A DNA stretch of 64,000 nt. Source: Aureimonas altamirensis. GTDB taxonomy: Bacteria; Pseudomonadota; Alphaproteobacteria; Rhizobiales; Rhizobiaceae. The stretch lies in NCBI RefSeq assembly GCF_001463885.1, contig NZ_BBWQ01000005.1, positions 248,001-312,000 of the forward strand, written 5' to 3'. A model generated the notes under the pieces. It was not told where the DNA came from, did not search any database, and was given only the letters and a program-made list of their open reading frames with translations. Below are positions 36,590 to 46,351 of the stretch, piece after piece; within the stretch, counting starts at the first letter, position 1; the number at the start of each line of letters is the position of its first letter. The translations under genes were made by a program, and so were the position numbers.

Positions 36590-37776
36590 GCCGTGCGTCC
36601 CGTATGGCGCGCCCCGCCGAACGAGCGTCGGCGCAGGGCGGCGGCAAAGTTCGATATCGCCTCCGAGATGCTGCTGACGAAGCGGGATTCCACCACGTTG
36701 ACGTTGCGCGCCAGAAGGATGGTGCTGGAGATCGCCGACACCAGCGGCAGGGCAAAGACCAGCGGCACCAAAGCCGTGTTTGCCTCGACCAGCGACAGCG
36801 ATACGAAGCCGAGCGCCTTCAAGATCAGCGCGCCGCCAAGCCCGATCACCATGGTAGGGCCGGTGCCCTGCCGGTTGGTGCGCGGTGGCCCGGCAACGGC
36901 CGCGGCCCACAGGGCAAAGGCGATGGGGTACAACCAGTCGCTCCAGCGCAAGGCCAGTTCCTCGATGAACCGGTTGGGGTTGGCCTGATAGAGTGGATCG
37001 CTCGGGTCCGGGTTGGTCAGCTCGCCCGTGCTGCGCTCCGACATGCGGATCCAGTCGCGGGTGGATACGGGCCGAAGATCGGCAAGGTCGAACGCGTAGG
37101 TCTGGAACTCGATCACCGAGATGGCATCGTCGTTGACGGGCTTGCGATGCAATTGGCCGTTCTTCAGCACCAGGAAGGATTCGCCGTTGAGATCGACGAT
37201 GGACGCCTCCTGGGCAAAGTAGTTGACGTCGGTTGCCGGGTCGCGGCTGTCGGCCAGGAACAGCCCTTGGATGACGGGGCCGCGCATGTCCGCCACGCTG
37301 ATGACGACACCGTCCTGCACACGCTCGAAGCGGCCCGGCGTCAGGAAAAGCGAGATCGCGTTGGCGTTGATCGAGCGTACGCCGTTCTGGAAGGCCTTGG
37401 ACGATGCCGGGCCCAGTATGTTGGAATTGAACAGCACCAGAGCGGCGGCAACCAGCCCGAGAAGGATGATCGGCTTGGCGACCAGAAATTGCGATGCGCC
37501 GGCCGCCGAAATGACGGAACGCTCGGAATCGGTATTCAGGCCGTTCAGGGCCTGGATCGACCCGATCAGGACGGCAAAGGGCAGGACGCCGGCCGTCAGG
37601 TCGGGCAGCAGCATCAGCGCGATCCACAATATGTCGCCGACGGCGCCCAGCGTGCTGCGCACGAGGTCCACGCGCTGAAGCACCTGCACCACCCACACGA
37701 CAAGGACCAGCGCCGCCAGCGAGGCCGCGCTGAAGACGGCGGCACGTCGGAGAATGTAGCGTTCCAGAAGCTTCAT
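36586..37776 (-). CDS. lptF: LPS export permease LptF
   Basis: A 396-residue partner of LptG. It begins MKLLERYILRRAAVF and has six hydrophobic segments, with a coupling region LNGLNTDSERSVISAAGASQ between TM2 and TM3. The start at 37776 is fixed by homology; the longer open frame upstream lies over the lptF/pepA intergenic region and the pepA 5' end. First gene of the minus-strand LPS run. Confidence 0.95.
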   Translation of the reverse strand: MKLLERYILRRAAVFSAASLAALVLVVWVVQVLQRVDLVRSTLGAVGDILWIALMLLPDLTAGVLPFAVLIGSIQALNGLNTDSERSVISAAGASQFLVAKPIILLGLVAAALVLFNSNILGPASSKAFQNGVRSINANAISLFLTPGRFERVQDGVVISVADMRGPVIQGLFLADSRDPATDVNYFAQEASIVDLNGESFLVLKNGQLHRKPVNDDAISVIEFQTYAFDLADLRPVSTRDWIRMSERSTGELTNPDPSDPLYQANPNRFIEELALRWSDWLYPIAFALWAAAVAGPPRTNRQGTGPTMVIGLGGALILKALGFVSLSLVEANTALVPLVFALPLVSAISSTILLARNVNVVESRFVSSISEAISNFAAALRRRSFGGARHTGRTA

Positions 37777-37887
37777 GGATGCCGTCAGATACCCGTGTCC
37801 GCCCGCACCGCGCGAGGCTGGCCGCAGCCCGCCCTGCGCGTGTTGCCGACCATAGTTTGTGCGAGCTTGGCTAAAGAAGGGCGAACG

Positions 37888-37982
37888 AACATCGTGAACA
37901 ATTGATGTTTGTCCGTTTCTCTTGCAATGGCGCGCACCATTTCCAAGATAGGCCGCATAGCAGTCGGACGAACAAACATCGA
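37888..37982. promoter_or_regulatory. Inverted repeats in the divergent lptF/pepA promoter region
   Basis: AACATC (37888-37893) and GATGTT (37904-37909) form an inverted repeat with a 10-bp spacer. GATGTTTGTCCG then has an imperfect inverted partner, CGGACGAACAAACATCG, at 37965-37981. Shared element: a GTTTGT/ACAAAC core next to GATG/CATC. It may be a regulator site shared by the divergent genes; the protein is unknown. Confidence 0.35.
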
Positions 37983-38028
37983 TTCCCCGGAACGAGAATT
38001 CCCCCAAAAAAGAATCGGGAGCATCCCC

Positions 38029-39525
38029 ATGGCCCTCACGCCAACCATCGCCTTTTCCAAGACCCGGCCGCCGGAAGACGGGGTTCGCGTCGTCCTTACC
38101 GACGACGTTTCCGCGCTTCCCGGCCTTGTCGGCGAGGCACTGGCCGAGCAGGTCCGGCGTGCCGCCGAGGCGGCCAAGTTCAAGGCAAAGCTTCTGTCGA
38201 GCGTCGAAATCCTTGCGCCGTCCGGAAGCACGCTCGACAAGCTCGTCGTGGTCGGCATCAAGGGCGACAAGGCCGTTGGCGAAGAGGATTGGCTGAAGAT
38301 CGGCGGAACGATCCTTGCCCGCACCAAGGGTGCTTCCGGCGTGTCCGTCGTGGCGACCGCGGCCAGCCCGGACGCCGTGGCCGGCATGGCGGAGGGCGCC
38401 GTGCTGCGCGCCTATGATTTCGATCTCTACAAGAGCAAAAAGTCCAAGGACGATGCCGAGGGCGAGGCGCCGAAGCAGGACGCGCCCGCTACGATCACGT
38501 TCCATGTCGGGGACGAGGAAGCATCCAGGGCTGCCTATGAGCGGCTGGAGCCGGTGGGCGAGGGCGTCATTCTGGCGCGTAACCTGGTCAACGAGCCGGC
38601 CAATATCCTGACCACGGTCGAGTATGCACGCCGCATAGAGGCGCTGCGCGATTTCGGCCTGGAGGTCGAGATCCTCGAAGAGGAGCAGCTAGCCGAGCTC
38701 AAGATGTTCGCCCTTCTGGGCGTCGCGCAAGGGTCTCCTTCGCCGGCACGCCTTGCCGTCATCCGCTGGAACGGCGGAGCTGAGGGCGAAGCCCCGGTCG
38801 CCTTCGTGGGCAAGGGCGTCGTCTTCGATACCGGCGGCATCTCCATCAAGCCGGCGGCCGGCATGGAGGATATGAAGGGCGATATGGGCGGCTCGGCTGC
38901 CGTGGTCGGGCTGATGCGCGCGCTGGCGGGCCGCAAGGCGAAGGTCAATGCGGTGGGCGTCGTCGGGCTGGTCGAAAATGCGATCGACGGCAAGGCCCAG
39001 CGGCCGGGCGACATCGTGCGCGCCATGTCGGGCACCACGATCGAAGTGCTCAACACCGACGCGGAAGGGCGGCTCGTGCTGGCCGACGCGCTCTGGTACA
39101 CGCAGGATCGCTTCAAGCCCCGCTTCATGGTGAACCTGGCGACGCTGACCGGCGCGATCATCGTGGCGCTGGGCAATCATTATGCCGGGCTCTTCTCCAA
39201 TGACGACACCCTGTCCGCCCAGCTATCCAGCGCCGGTGAGGTGACCGGGGAGAAGGTCTGGCGCATGCCGCTGGGCAAGGAATACGACAAGATGATCGAG
39301 GGCAAGTTCGCCGATATCCGCAATATCGGCGGCGGGCGTGCGGCCGGCTCCATCACGGCGGCGCAGTTTCTTCAGCGTTTCGTCAACGACGTGCCGTGGG
39401 CGCATCTGGATGTAGCGGGCACGGCGATGGGCTCGCCATCGAACGAGTACAGCCAGTCATGGGCATCCGGCTTCGGTGTGCGCCTGCTGGACCGTCTCGT
39501 CGCCGACAATTACGAGCAGGCATAG
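38029..39525 (+). CDS. pepA: Leucyl aminopeptidase
   Basis: A 498-residue M17 cytosolic aminopeptidase. The metal-binding residues are in [20 protein letters not shown] and the catalytic [14 protein letters not shown] signature is present. A divergent macro-like domain makes up the first 170 residues. The ATG at 38029 is preceded by CGGGAGC. It is divergent from lptF and followed by holC, as in many proteobacteria. Confidence 0.96.
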   Translation: MALTPTIAFSKTRPPEDGVRVVLTDDVSALPGLVGEALAEQVRRAAEAAKFKAKLLSSVEILAPSGSTLDKLVVVGIKGDKAVGEEDWLKIGGTILARTKGASGVSVVATAASPDAVAGMAEGAVLRAYDFDLYKSKKSKDDAEGEAPKQDAPATITFHVGDEEASRAAYERLEPVGEGVILARNLVNEPANILTTVEYARRIEALRDFGLEVEILEEEQLAELKMFALLGVAQGSPSPARLAVIRWNGGAEGEAPVAFVGKGVVFDTGGISIKPAAGMEDMKGDMGGSAAVVGLMRALAGRKAKVNAVGVVGLVENAIDGKAQRPGDIVRAMSGTTIEVLNTDAEGRLVLADALWYTQDRFKPRFMVNLATLTGAIIVALGNHYAGLFSNDDTLSAQLSSAGEVTGEKVWRMPLGKEYDKMIEGKFADIRNIGGGRAAGSITAAQFLQRFVNDVPWAHLDVAGTAMGSPSNEYSQSWASGFGVRLLDRLVADNYEQA

Positions 39526-39535
39526 GCGCGCTGCC

Positions 39536-39988
39536 ATGGCCGAGGTCCTTTTCTACCATATGACGGAAAGCCGCCTCGAGGAGGCTTTGCCCGACCTGCT
39601 TGAAAAGTGCCTCGCCCGTGGCTGGCGCGTTGTGGTGCAGACGGCCAGCGAAGAGCGCCGCGACGCGCTCGACCAGCATCTCTGGGTCTATCGGGACGAC
39701 AGCTTCCTGCCGCACGGCTCCGATGCGGAGGGGGCGGCGGGGCTGCAGCCGATCCTTCTGACCTGCGATGCGGAGCAGCGGGCCAACGATCCGCATGTGC
39801 GTTTCCTGGTGGAGGGCGCGGTGCCCACCACCCTGGAACCCTATGTCCGGGGCGTATACCTGTTCGACGGCTACGATCCCGACCAGCTCGCCACCGCGCG
39901 GGAGCGGTGGAAGGTCGAGAAGGCCGCCGACCATGTCGTGACCTATTGGCAGCAGACGGCCGACCGGCGCTGGGTCAAGAAGGCCTGA
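39536..39988 (+). CDS. holC: DNA polymerase III chi subunit
   Basis: A 150-residue HolC. The N-terminus VLFYHMTESRLEEALPDLLEK and the conserved DDSFLPHG and VYLFDGYDPDQL segments identify it. It links the clamp loader to single-stranded DNA-binding protein. It begins 10 bp after pepA and converges with the ABC-F gene. Confidence 0.93.
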   Translation: MAEVLFYHMTESRLEEALPDLLEKCLARGWRVVVQTASEERRDALDQHLWVYRDDSFLPHGSDAEGAAGLQPILLTCDAEQRANDPHVRFLVEGAVPTTLEPYVRGVYLFDGYDPDQLATARERWKVEKAADHVVTYWQQTADRRWVKKA

Positions 39989-40000
39989 CGCGCAAGGCCG

Positions 40001-41899
40001 TCAATCGGCCATGGCCGCGTCATACTCTTCCGACATTGCCAGCCATTCCCCCTCGGCCTTCGTCAGAGTCCGCTCCGCCAGCGCCTTCTGCTTGGCCAGT
40101 TCTGCGGCCTTGGCGGGCTCTTTCGCGTAGAGCGCCGGGTCGGCAAGCTGCGCGTCGAGATCGCCGATCGTCTTCTGAAGGCGCGTCATCTGAATCTCCA
40201 GCGCGGAGATCTGCTTGCGAAGCGGTTTCAGCGCCTCGCGGCGCTCGGCGGCGTTCTTGCGCTGCTCGGCCTTGGATATCTGTGGCACGACCGGCGCCTC
40301 ATCTTCGGACGCGGTCTGGCCGCTGCCGCTGCGCCGGCCGGAAAGAATCAGCTTCTTGTAGTCGTCCAGATCGCCGTCATACCGCGCGACGGTTCCGTCT
40401 CCGACGATCCAGAGCCGGTCCACCGTCGCCTCCACCATGTGGCGGTCGTGGCTGATGAGGATAACGGCTCCCGGATATTCGTTCAGTGCACGGACGAGGC
40501 TTTCGCGCGCTTCGATGTCCAGGTGGTTGGTCGGCTCGTCGAGGATCAGAAGGTTCGGGGCGTCCAGCGTGGCGAGCCCCATCAGCAGGCGGGCCTTTTC
40601 GCCGCCCGACAGCTTGTCGGCCACAGTATCCATCTTTTCCGTAGCAAGGCCCATGCGGGCCACCTTGGCGCGCACCTTCGCTTCCGGCGCATCGGGCATG
40701 GCGCGCCGCACATGCTGGACGGCGGTCTCTTCGGGCCGCAAATCGTCGATCTGATGCTGGGCGAAAAAGGCGACCTTCAGCCCCGGCGCCCGGGTGATCG
40801 TGCCATGCTGCGCCTGGAGCCGGTCGGCAAGCAGCTTGGCGAAGGTGGATTTGCCGTTGCCGTTGGCGCCCAGAAGCGCGATGCGGTCGTCGTGGTCGAT
40901 CCGCAGGTCCAGCCGCTTCAGGATAGACCGGCCGGCCTGATAGCCGACGGCCACGTCTTCCATGCGGATGATGGGCGATGCCAGCGTCTTCTGTGGCGCA
41001 TCGAAGGAAAACGGCACGACGTGATCTTCCACGATGGCCGCCAGGGGTTGCATGCGTTCCAGAGCCTTCAGGCGGCTCTGCGCCTGACGGGCCTTGCTGG
41101 CCTTGGCGCGGAAACGCTCGACGAAGGCCTCCATGTGCTTGCGCTCGGCCTGCTGCTTGGTGATCTGCTTCTGCAGCAGCTCCAGCTTCTCGGCGCGCTG
41201 CCGCTCGAACTGGTCGTAGGAGCCGCGATAGAAGTTAAGCTTGCGCTGGTCGAGATGGATGATGGCGTTGACGGCGTTGTTCAGGACATCGCGATCGTGG
41301 CTGATGATGAGCACGGTATAGGGATAGCGGGAAACGAAGTTTTCCAGCCAGAGCGTTCCTTCCAGGTCGAGATAGTTGGTCGGCTCGTCCAGAAGCAGCA
41401 GGTCGGGGCGCGAAAACAGCACGGCGGCCAGCGCCACGCGCATGCGCCATCCGCCCGAAAACGACGATACGGGCCGCGCCTGCGCGGCGCTGTCGAACCC
41501 GAGGCCGTCGAGGATGGCGGCGGCGCGCGCCTCTGCCGAATGGCTTTCGATATCGGCAAGGCGCGTGTGGATCTCGGCGATGCGGTGCGGGTCGGTTGCG
41601 GTGTCCGCCTCGGCCAGAAGGGAGACCCGCTCCTCGTCGGCGGCCAGCACGATCTCCAGGAGGGAGTCTTCCGTTCCCGGCGCCTCCTGCGACACCTGGC
41701 CGATGCGTGTGTTGCGCGGCACGCTGATGGAGCCGGTTTCGGCGGCGAGATCCCCGGTCACGATCCGGAAGAGGGTGGACTTGCCCGCCCCATTTCGGCC
41801 CACGAGGCCGGCTTTGGTGCCGGCCGGAATGGTCAGGCTTGCGTGGTCGATGAGCAGGCGACCGGCGACGCGGGCGGAAAGGTCTGTGATCTGAAGCAT
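40001..41899 (-). CDS. ABC-F family ATPase
   Basis: A 632-residue soluble protein with two ABC domains and no membrane segments. Walker A motifs are GRNGAGKST and GANGNGKST; signatures are SSFSGGWRMR and KLSGGEKARL. A charged linker of about 80 residues joins the domains and the C-terminus is a coiled coil (about 545-625). Most like the Uup/YheS type. ABC-F proteins act on the ribosome, either resolving stalled states or protecting it from drugs; which applies here cannot be told. The ATG at 41899 matches the family start. Confidence 0.92.
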   Translation of the reverse strand: MLQITDLSARVAGRLLIDHASLTIPAGTKAGLVGRNGAGKSTLFRIVTGDLAAETGSISVPRNTRIGQVSQEAPGTEDSLLEIVLAADEERVSLLAEADTATDPHRIAEIHTRLADIESHSAEARAAAILDGLGFDSAAQARPVSSFSGGWRMRVALAAVLFSRPDLLLLDEPTNYLDLEGTLWLENFVSRYPYTVLIISHDRDVLNNAVNAIIHLDQRKLNFYRGSYDQFERQRAEKLELLQKQITKQQAERKHMEAFVERFRAKASKARQAQSRLKALERMQPLAAIVEDHVVPFSFDAPQKTLASPIIRMEDVAVGYQAGRSILKRLDLRIDHDDRIALLGANGNGKSTFAKLLADRLQAQHGTITRAPGLKVAFFAQHQIDDLRPEETAVQHVRRAMPDAPEAKVRAKVARMGLATEKMDTVADKLSGGEKARLLMGLATLDAPNLLILDEPTNHLDIEARESLVRALNEYPGAVILISHDRHMVEATVDRLWIVGDGTVARYDGDLDDYKKLILSGRRSGSGQTASEDEAPVVPQISKAEQRKNAAERREALKPLRKQISALEIQMTRLQKTIGDLDAQLADPALYAKEPAKAAELAKQKALAERTLTKAEGEWLAMSEEYDAAMAD

Positions 41900-41979
41900 G
41901 GGCCGCTTTTGCCACGCTAAACTTCGCACGGCAATCTATGTTAAGCCGCTTCGACATTATGGAGCAGGGTGGTAACGGC

Positions 41980-42669
41980 ATGAGCATCTTGTTGTACGAA
42001 CTGGTGGGCCAGGACGAAACCCGGCCGTTTTCGCCGCATTGCTGGAAGATCCGGCTTGCGCTGCGGCACAAAGGGCTGGATTTCCAGACGGTGCCCGTGC
42101 CCTTCACCAGTGTTCGGCATATCGAAAACGGGTTCGACCGGACGGTGCCCGTGCTGCGCGACGGCAAGGATGTCGTGCAGGATTCCTTTGCAATCGCTGA
42201 ATATCTGGAAGCCAATTACCCGGACGGCCGGCCCTTGTTCGGCGGCGAGATCGGGCGCGGGCTGGCACGGCTGGTGGAAAGCTGGTCGCAGCGCACGCTG
42301 CACCCCTTCGTCACCTCGGTGGCGCTGATGGACATCTATTCGCTGCTCGACGAAGCCGACAAGGAGCATTTCCGCCGCACGCGGGAAGCCTTCTTCGGCA
42401 TGAAGCTGGAAGAGGTGGTACACCGCGATCCAACCCATGTCGAGGCGTTCTCGCAGGCACTCAACCCGTTGCGCGCCACGCTGAAGATACAGCCATACTT
42501 AAGCGGCCGCGAGCCGGGCTTTGCCGATCATATCGTCTTCGGCGCGTTCCAGTGGCTGCGCGTCGTATCGCCCTTCCACCCGCTGAAGCCGGATGACCGC
42601 GTGATGGAGTGGTTCGAAAGGTGCCTCGACCTGTATGACGGCGAGGGGCGGCGCGTGGCGGCCGCCTGA
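41980..42669 (+). CDS. Glutathione S-transferase family protein
   Basis: A 229-residue protein with an N-terminal thioredoxin-like domain ([24 protein letters not shown], with [20 protein letters not shown] as the glutathione-binding part) and a C-terminal helical domain. The SPHC motif gives a possible catalytic Ser or Cys. Substrate unknown. An ATG at 41959 is also possible, adding seven residues. Confidence 0.88.
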   Translation: MSILLYELVGQDETRPFSPHCWKIRLALRHKGLDFQTVPVPFTSVRHIENGFDRTVPVLRDGKDVVQDSFAIAEYLEANYPDGRPLFGGEIGRGLARLVESWSQRTLHPFVTSVALMDIYSLLDEADKEHFRRTREAFFGMKLEEVVHRDPTHVEAFSQALNPLRATLKIQPYLSGREPGFADHIVFGAFQWLRVVSPFHPLKPDDRVMEWFERCLDLYDGEGRRVAAA

Positions 42670-42770
42670 CTTCCGCGCGTTGGGATACCCCGTCCGGCCC
42701 TTGCCGATGGCCGGCCCGCACTGTATGGAGCGGCATCTTTTCCCTGTTTTTCCACTGGAAGGAAAGCCAT

Positions 42771-43193
42771 ATGGCTATCGAACGCACGTTCTCCATGATC
42801 AAGCCGGACGCGACGCGGCGCAACCTGACGGGCGCCATCACGCAGAAGCTGGAAGAAGCCGGCCTGCGCGTCGTCGCTTCCAAGCGCGTCTGGATGAGCC
42901 AGCGTGAGGCCGAGGGCTTCTATGCAGTCCACAAGGCGCGTCCCTTCTTCGGCGAACTGGTCGAGACGATGACGTCCGGCCCGACGGTCGTGCAGGTTCT
43001 GGAGGGCGAGAACGCCATCCTGAAGAACCGCGAAATCATGGGCGCAACCAACCCGGCCGACGCCGCAGAGGGCACGATCCGCAAGTCCTTCGCGGTGTCC
43101 ATCGGCGAAAATTCGGTTCACGGCTCCGACGCGCCCGAGACGGCCAGCCAGGAAATCGCCTACTGGTTCGCCCAGACCGAAATCGTCGGCTGA
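42771..43193 (+). CDS. ndk: Nucleoside diphosphate kinase
   Basis: A 140-residue kinase that equalises nucleoside triphosphate pools. The phosphorylated histidine is His117 in NSVHGSDA, and the N-terminus [11 protein letters not shown] is typical. Preceded by a good ribosome-binding site (GGAAGG). It converges with the B12 importer genes, and a strong hairpin separates them. Confidence 0.98.
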   Translation: MAIERTFSMIKPDATRRNLTGAITQKLEEAGLRVVASKRVWMSQREAEGFYAVHKARPFFGELVETMTSGPTVVQVLEGENAILKNREIMGATNPADAAEGTIRKSFAVSIGENSVHGSDAPETASQEIAYWFAQTEIVG

Positions 43194-43218
43194 CGGTTTC
43201 GTCCTTCCGGCATGATGA

Positions 43219-43247
43219 GCGCCCGTCCGGCCATGCCGGGCGGGCGT
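43219..43247. terminator. Bidirectional hairpin between ndk and the B12 importer
   Basis: A 12-bp stem with two G-U pairs and a 5-nt loop (43219-43230 with 43236-43247) lies between the convergent stops at 43193 and 43252. There is no long T-run, but the stem is very stable. Confidence 0.6.
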
Positions 43248-43251
43248 TCTG

Positions 43252-44016
43252 CTATCTGCGATCCAGCGGGATGAAGCGGAACACACGGTGCCCGTCGCTG
43301 GGATCGGTCAGGGTGCGGCTGCCCACCCGGAAAGTCGATGCAAGGCGCGCCTCGGTCAAAACGTCGGCCGGCCGGCCCACCGCCGCCAGCCGCCCTTTTT
43401 CCATGATGGCGAGCCGGTCGCATCCCAATGCCTGGTTAAGATCGTGCAGGGCCACGACGACCGTGACCGGCAGCGCGGAGACGAGCCGCAGCACCTCCAT
43501 CTGATGATGAATGTCGAGATGGTTGGTCGGCTCGTCCAGGATCAGCAGGCGCGGGCGCTGCGCCAGTGCGCGCGCGATGTGGACGCGCTGGCGTTCGCCG
43601 CCGGACAGGGTGCTCCAGAAGCGACCGTCGAACCCGTCCAGGCCCACGGCGCTTATCGATTGCGCGACGATCTCAAGGTCTGCCGCGCTCGGCGCGGCAA
43701 AGGGCGCAAGCCAGGGCGTGCGGCCAAGTTCCACGCAATCCTGCACCGTCAGCGCTTCCTCCGTGTCGGAGGACTGGGCCACGAAGGCAAGGTTGCGCGC
43801 CAAATTCCGCCGGGTGAACCCTGCCGCAGGCCGGCCATCCAAAAGCACGCCGCTGGACGGCAGCAGCCCGGCAAGAAGGCGCAGAAGCGTCGATTTGCCA
43901 GACCCGTTCGGCCCGACGATGCCCAGCGTCTCGCCGGATGCAATGTCGATGCTGACACCATCCAGGATCGGCTTGCCGCCGGCGCTCCAGTGAAGATCTT
44001 TGGCTTCGATCTTCAT
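43252..44016 (-). CDS. btuD: B12-type ABC importer, ATPase subunit
   Basis: A 254-residue FecE/BtuD-type ATPase. It has Walker A GPNGSGKST, signature LSGGERQRV, Walker B LLILDEPTNHLD and the H-loop in VALHDLNQ. The family alone does not separate siderophore from cobalamin use; the cobalamin riboswitch upstream of the operon argues for B12 or a related corrinoid. Its ATG at 44016 overlaps the permease stop by 4 bp. Confidence 0.88.
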   Translation of the reverse strand: MKIEAKDLHWSAGGKPILDGVSIDIASGETLGIVGPNGSGKSTLLRLLAGLLPSSGVLLDGRPAAGFTRRNLARNLAFVAQSSDTEEALTVQDCVELGRTPWLAPFAAPSAADLEIVAQSISAVGLDGFDGRFWSTLSGGERQRVHIARALAQRPRLLILDEPTNHLDIHHQMEVLRLVSALPVTVVVALHDLNQALGCDRLAIMEKGRLAAVGRPADVLTEARLASTFRVGSRTLTDPSDGHRVFRFIPLDRR

Positions 44017-45053
44017 TGGCGCATGCGCCTGCGCACGAGGATCAGCGCAAAGCCGGGTGCGCCGACGAGCGCAGTGACGACGCCGATCGGCACGACCTGA
44101 CCGGGAATCAGCATGCGCGACATGATGTCGGCCGCGATCAGGAAGACCGCTCCCAGCAGCGCCGATGCGGGGATGAGCCTGCGGTGCCGTACACCGACGA
44201 TGAAGCGTGCCGCATGGGGCACGACCAGTCCGACGAAGCCGATCGAGCCGACCAGGCTGACCATGATGGCGGTGGTAAGCGTGACTACACCGATGAGCGC
44301 GATGCGAATGCGCCGGACATCGATACCGAGCGAGGATGCCGCCTCCGAGCCGAAGGAAAAGGCGTCGAGACCCCGCGCGCACCACAGGCAGACCAGCAGC
44401 GCCAGCGCCGCGGCCGGAGCGGCCAGCGAAACGTCGGGCCAGCGCACGCCGGACAGGTTGCCCAGCAGCCAGAACATGATGCCGCGCGCCTGCTCCGCAT
44501 TGGCCGAGCGCGCGATGAAGAAGGAGGTGAGGGCATTGAACAATTGCGAGCCGGCAATGCCCGCAAGAACCATCTGCGCCGGCCCGCCGCCCGCCGCGCG
44601 GGCAAGGGCGGCGACCATCAGGAACGCCAGCGCCGCGCCTGCAAAGGCCCCTGCCGAAAGGCCGATGGCGCCGGCGCCGACGCCCATGATCGTCACCGCG
44701 ACGGCACCGGTGGAGGCCCCCGCCGAAACACCCAGAAGATAAGGGTCCGCCAAGGCGTTGCGCACCAGCGATTGAAGGACCACACCGGCGAGCGCCAGCC
44801 CGGCGCCGCACGCCGCGGCAACCAGCGTGCGCGGCATTCGGTAATTCCAGATGATGCCGGAATCGATGGCGTCCACCGCATGCGCGGCGCCGAATAGCTT
44901 GTTGGCAAGGACGGAGCCGACAAGCGACGGCGGCAAGGGCGTTTCCCCGATGACGATACCGGCAAGGATTGCCAGCGTCAGCATCGCGATGCCCAGGCCT
45001 GCCCAGACGATGGGCGTTGCGGGCCGCGCCCTTGCTATCCCTGCTGCCGTCAC
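44013..45053 (-). CDS. btuC: B12-type ABC importer, permease subunit
   Basis: A 346-residue FecCD/BtuC-family permease with about ten transmembrane helices. It shows WNYRMPRTLVAAACGAGLALAG near the N-terminus and GLVVPHAARFIVG near the coupling region. I chose the GTG at 45053, which overlaps the btuF stop as GTGA and gives a normal family length. Second gene of the riboswitch-controlled unit. Confidence 0.88.
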   Translation of the reverse strand: MTAAGIARARPATPIVWAGLGIAMLTLAILAGIVIGETPLPPSLVGSVLANKLFGAAHAVDAIDSGIIWNYRMPRTLVAAACGAGLALAGVVLQSLVRNALADPYLLGVSAGASTGAVAVTIMGVGAGAIGLSAGAFAGAALAFLMVAALARAAGGGPAQMVLAGIAGSQLFNALTSFFIARSANAEQARGIMFWLLGNLSGVRWPDVSLAAPAAALALLVCLWCARGLDAFSFGSEAASSLGIDVRRIRIALIGVVTLTTAIMVSLVGSIGFVGLVVPHAARFIVGVRHRRLIPASALLGAVFLIAADIMSRMLIPGQVVPIGVVTALVGAPGFALILVRRRMRQ

Positions 45054-46084
45054 CGTGCGTCGAGCTTGGACAAGGCGTCGGCAAGGGTTTCGAGGGCCGC
45101 GATATTGCGGATGGACGGGTCCATCGCATGGGCGTCCAGCACGACGATACGATCGTTGCGGACTGCGTCCATCTGGCTGGCGACAGGGTCGGTGCGCAGG
45201 AACTCCAGCTTCTTTTCGTAGTCGTCCGCCTCGAAGCGGCGGCGGTCCATGCTGGCCAGCACGATGATGGACGGGTTGGCGCGGGCGATGGTCTCCCAGC
45301 TTACGAGGGGCCATTCCTCGTCGCTTTCGACGATGTTGCGCAGGCCGAGCGCGTCCATCATCGTTGCGGGGGGCCCTTTGCTTCCGGCCACGAACGGATC
45401 GCCCGACAGCTCGGGAGAGGAAAACCAGAACATGGCGCTGGCATCGTCCATCTTCAGGGCCTGCGCCGTTGCGATGGCTGCGCTTTCGCGGGTGCGCAGA
45501 TCGGCCACCAGCGCTTTGCCGCGTTCGGGCACGGCGAGAATATCGGCCAGGTCCGTTATGCCCTGGTAGAGCGTGTCCATGGAATACAGGGCCGTCCGCG
45601 TTCCGTCGGAGCCGGCGGTGTTGTCCTTGCCGACGCAGTCGGACGGCAGGATATAGGTGGGAATGCCAAGATCGGAGAATTGTTCGCGGGTCGCAACGAT
45701 GCCCTGCGGCCCGACATGCCATTCATATTGCGCGGCAACCAGCCCGGGGCGCTTGGCAACGACGCTTTCGAAGCTCGGGTCGTTGTCGGCAAGGCGCTCG
45801 ACCTGAGCGTTCGCCGTCGCAAATTGCGGAAGAACGTCGGTGAACCAGACTGACGTGCCGGCAACCTTGTCCTGCAGGTCGAGCGAATAGAGAATCTCGG
45901 TAACCGCCTGGCCGACGGCGACGACGCTGTCCGGCGCGGCCTCGAACCGGATATCGACACCGCAGTTCTGCAGCGTCAGCGGATAGGTGGTCTGTGCCGC
46001 GGCCTGGCCGGAGAAGCCAAGATATGCCGCCAAAGCGAGCGAGGAAATGAGAATTCGGGCGTGAGCCCGATCGGGAGTAGCCAT
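45050..46084 (-). CDS. btuF: B12-type ABC importer, periplasmic binding protein
   Basis: A 344-residue substrate-binding protein with a signal peptide (residues 1-31, ending AAAQ). The mature part has the class III binding-protein layout, with VVAVGQAVTEILYSLDLQDKVAG near the start and RPGLVAAQYEW. It starts at ATG 46084 with AGGAAGG seven bases upstream; part of that site lies in a hairpin below the cobalamin riboswitch. Substrate is inferred from the riboswitch. Confidence 0.85.
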   Translation of the reverse strand: MATPDRAHARILISSLALAAYLGFSGQAAAQTTYPLTLQNCGVDIRFEAAPDSVVAVGQAVTEILYSLDLQDKVAGTSVWFTDVLPQFATANAQVERLADNDPSFESVVAKRPGLVAAQYEWHVGPQGIVATREQFSDLGIPTYILPSDCVGKDNTAGSDGTRTALYSMDTLYQGITDLADILAVPERGKALVADLRTRESAAIATAQALKMDDASAMFWFSSPELSGDPFVAGSKGPPATMMDALGLRNIVESDEEWPLVSWETIARANPSIIVLASMDRRRFEADDYEKKLEFLRTDPVASQMDAVRNDRIVVLDAHAMDPSIRNIAALETLADALSKLDAR

Positions 46085-46096
46085 ATCGACACCTTC

Positions 46097-46114
46097 CTGG
46101 GCAACCCCGCCCAG
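46097..46114 (-). promoter_or_regulatory. Riboswitch expression platform overlapping the btuF ribosome-binding site
   Basis: On the minus strand CTGGGC (46114-46109) pairs with GCCCAG (46102-46097) around a 6-nt loop. The 3' arm covers the first two bases of the AGGAAGG Shine-Dalgarno sequence (46098-46092). This suggests control at translation initiation. Confidence 0.5.
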
Positions 46115-46129
46115 TTCGCGTTGCTGTTC

Positions 46130-46297
46130 GTGCCGGCAGGTCTCCTGACTGACGGGTCGATGCTTGCGCGGCCTTCCCGGGGAACCCCAGTGGCAATTCG
46201 CGCGGCGCTCACCGCCTACAGTTGCGGGGGCAGTTCCGTTTGACCGGCCAAGAGGCCAGCTACGGATTCCCATTCAATTCCTTTCGGAAACCGGCAC
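46130..46297 (-). ncRNA. Cobalamin (B12) riboswitch
   Basis: The minus strand has the conserved blocks in order: GAATGGGAATCC, TGCCCCCGCAACTGTAG, GCCACTG, CGGGAAGG, and the B12 box GTCAGGAGACCTGCC (46149-46135). The P1 stem is a perfect 7-bp match between GTGCCGG (46297-46291) and CCGGCAC (46136-46130). It precedes btuF by 45 bp. In this class the ligand is adenosylcobalamin or a related form and binding lowers expression. Confidence 0.95.
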
Positions 46298-46351
46298 TGG
46301 TGTCGCTACCAGACGGCGCGCACCTTCACAACCGCAATGGTGGCTGCCGGG

